A stretch of DNA of 7,249 nt from an uncultured Saprospiraceae bacterium (lineage in GTDB: Bacteria; Bacteroidota; Bacteroidia; Chitinophagales; Saprospiraceae), in assembly GCA_937942405.1 (NCBI GenBank), contig CALDEN010000313.1, positions 1 through 7,249 of the forward strand. Reading direction: 5' to 3'. Of this stretch, positions 6,808-7,249 are shown piece by piece. The notes beneath the pieces were generated by a model. That model saw only the letters and a program-made list of their open reading frames with translations. It ran no database searches and was not told the DNA's origin. Position numbers and translations under genes: made by a program. Positions within the stretch are counted from its first letter, which is position 1; each line of letters begins with the position of its first letter.

Positions 6808-7249
6808 ATGGTATTGACAAAGAATAACAGTTTTAAGTTTAAGCAATTTGAGGTAGCTCAGGATAATACGGCTATGAAAGTAAACTCCGATGGAGTGTTA
6901 CTAGGAGCCTGGGCTAAGACTCAAGATGCAGGATCTATATTGGATATAGGTACAGGTACAGGAGTGATCGCTCTGATGTGTGCTCAGAAAAACAATGATG
7001 CTCGCATCGTCGGTATAGAAATCGACGAAGATTCTTGCGTCCAAGCAGCAGCCAATTTTGAGCGATCTCCGTGGTCTGCTAATCTAAGCCTTGTCTCGGA
7101 TCCGATACAGAAATATGGAAAAGAGAGTGGAGTAAAATTTGATCACATCATCAGTAATCCTCCGTTCTTTTCAGGAGGAACACTCTCAGAAAACCAACCA
7201 AAAAATATAGTCAGACACACCGTAAAGTTATCTCATGGAGATCTGCTCC
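6808..7249 (+). CDS. trmN6: tRNA1(Val) (adenine37-N6)-methyltransferase, N-terminal part (C-terminus outside window)
   Basis: A class I SAM-dependent methyltransferase of the TrmN6/YfiC family, which in E. coli N6-methylates A37 of tRNA1(Val) in the cytoplasm. The first 147 codons are visible; the E. coli protein is about 245 residues, so roughly 60 percent of the gene is here. Evidence is the family N-terminus (FKFKQFEVAQDNTAMKVNSD, residues 9-28, then GVLLGAWA), SAM-binding motif I ILDIGTGTGVIALM (44-57), an acidic residue after strand 2 (Glu71 in GIEIDED) and the catalytic NPPFF motif of N6-adenine methyltransferases (117-121, preceded by IIS). The ATG at 6808 is the first start in frame; a TAG at 6763-6765 closes the frame upstream. 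It lies 57 bases after the lipoprotein stop, with a weak possible terminator between. No clear promoter is visible, so read-through from the operon is possible. A function linked to the uptake genes is unlikely. An alternative name in annotations is yfiC. Confidence 0.9.
   Translation, partial: MVLTKNNSFKFKQFEVAQDNTAMKVNSDGVLLGAWAKTQDAGSILDIGTGTGVIALMCAQKNNDARIVGIEIDEDSCVQAAANFERSPWSANLSLVSDPIQKYGKESGVKFDHIISNPPFFSGGTLSENQPKNIVRHTVKLSHGDLL

Overview
The window reads as chromosomal DNA from a member of the Bacteroidota, probably an environmental or marine-type lineage; genus cannot be told. The basis is a TonB-dependent receptor with an N-terminal carboxypeptidase-regulatory-like domain, a DUF5689 / choice-of-anchor J lipoprotein, a candidate promoter of the Bacteroidota type (TTG, then TAnnTTTG), AT-rich coding sequence, and no clear Shine-Dalgarno sequences. 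I see no mobile element, tRNA, rRNA or CRISPR array.

Layout. Two genes lie on the minus strand: a secreted endonuclease/exonuclease/phosphatase-fold enzyme (915-1961) and, 2 bases after its stop codon, a PIF1-like DNA helicase (912-1) that runs off the left edge. An 89-base divergent spacer (1962-2050) separates them from a plus-strand pair: a 913-residue TonB-dependent outer-membrane receptor (2051-4792) and, 23 bases later, a 644-residue lipoprotein (4816-6750). After a short spacer with a weak possible terminator comes the start of a tRNA1(Val) A37 N6-methyltransferase gene (trmN6/yfiC family, from 6808), cut off at the right edge.

How the genes may work together. Receptor and lipoprotein look like one operon and probably form an outer-membrane uptake unit: a TonB-energised barrel with a surface lipoprotein in the place SusD-type proteins hold in SusC/SusD systems. 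The divergent exported nuclease/phosphodiesterase-like protein is the only enzyme nearby that suggests a substrate. The most interesting hypothesis is therefore acquisition of nucleic acid fragments, nucleotides or another phosphodiester (a phosphorus source). This is inference; nothing in the sequence proves the substrate. The helicase and the tRNA methyltransferase look like housekeeping neighbours, although the tight nuclease-helicase junction suggests co-transcription.

Nearly all of the window is coding. No gene-free stretch exceeds 100 bases.
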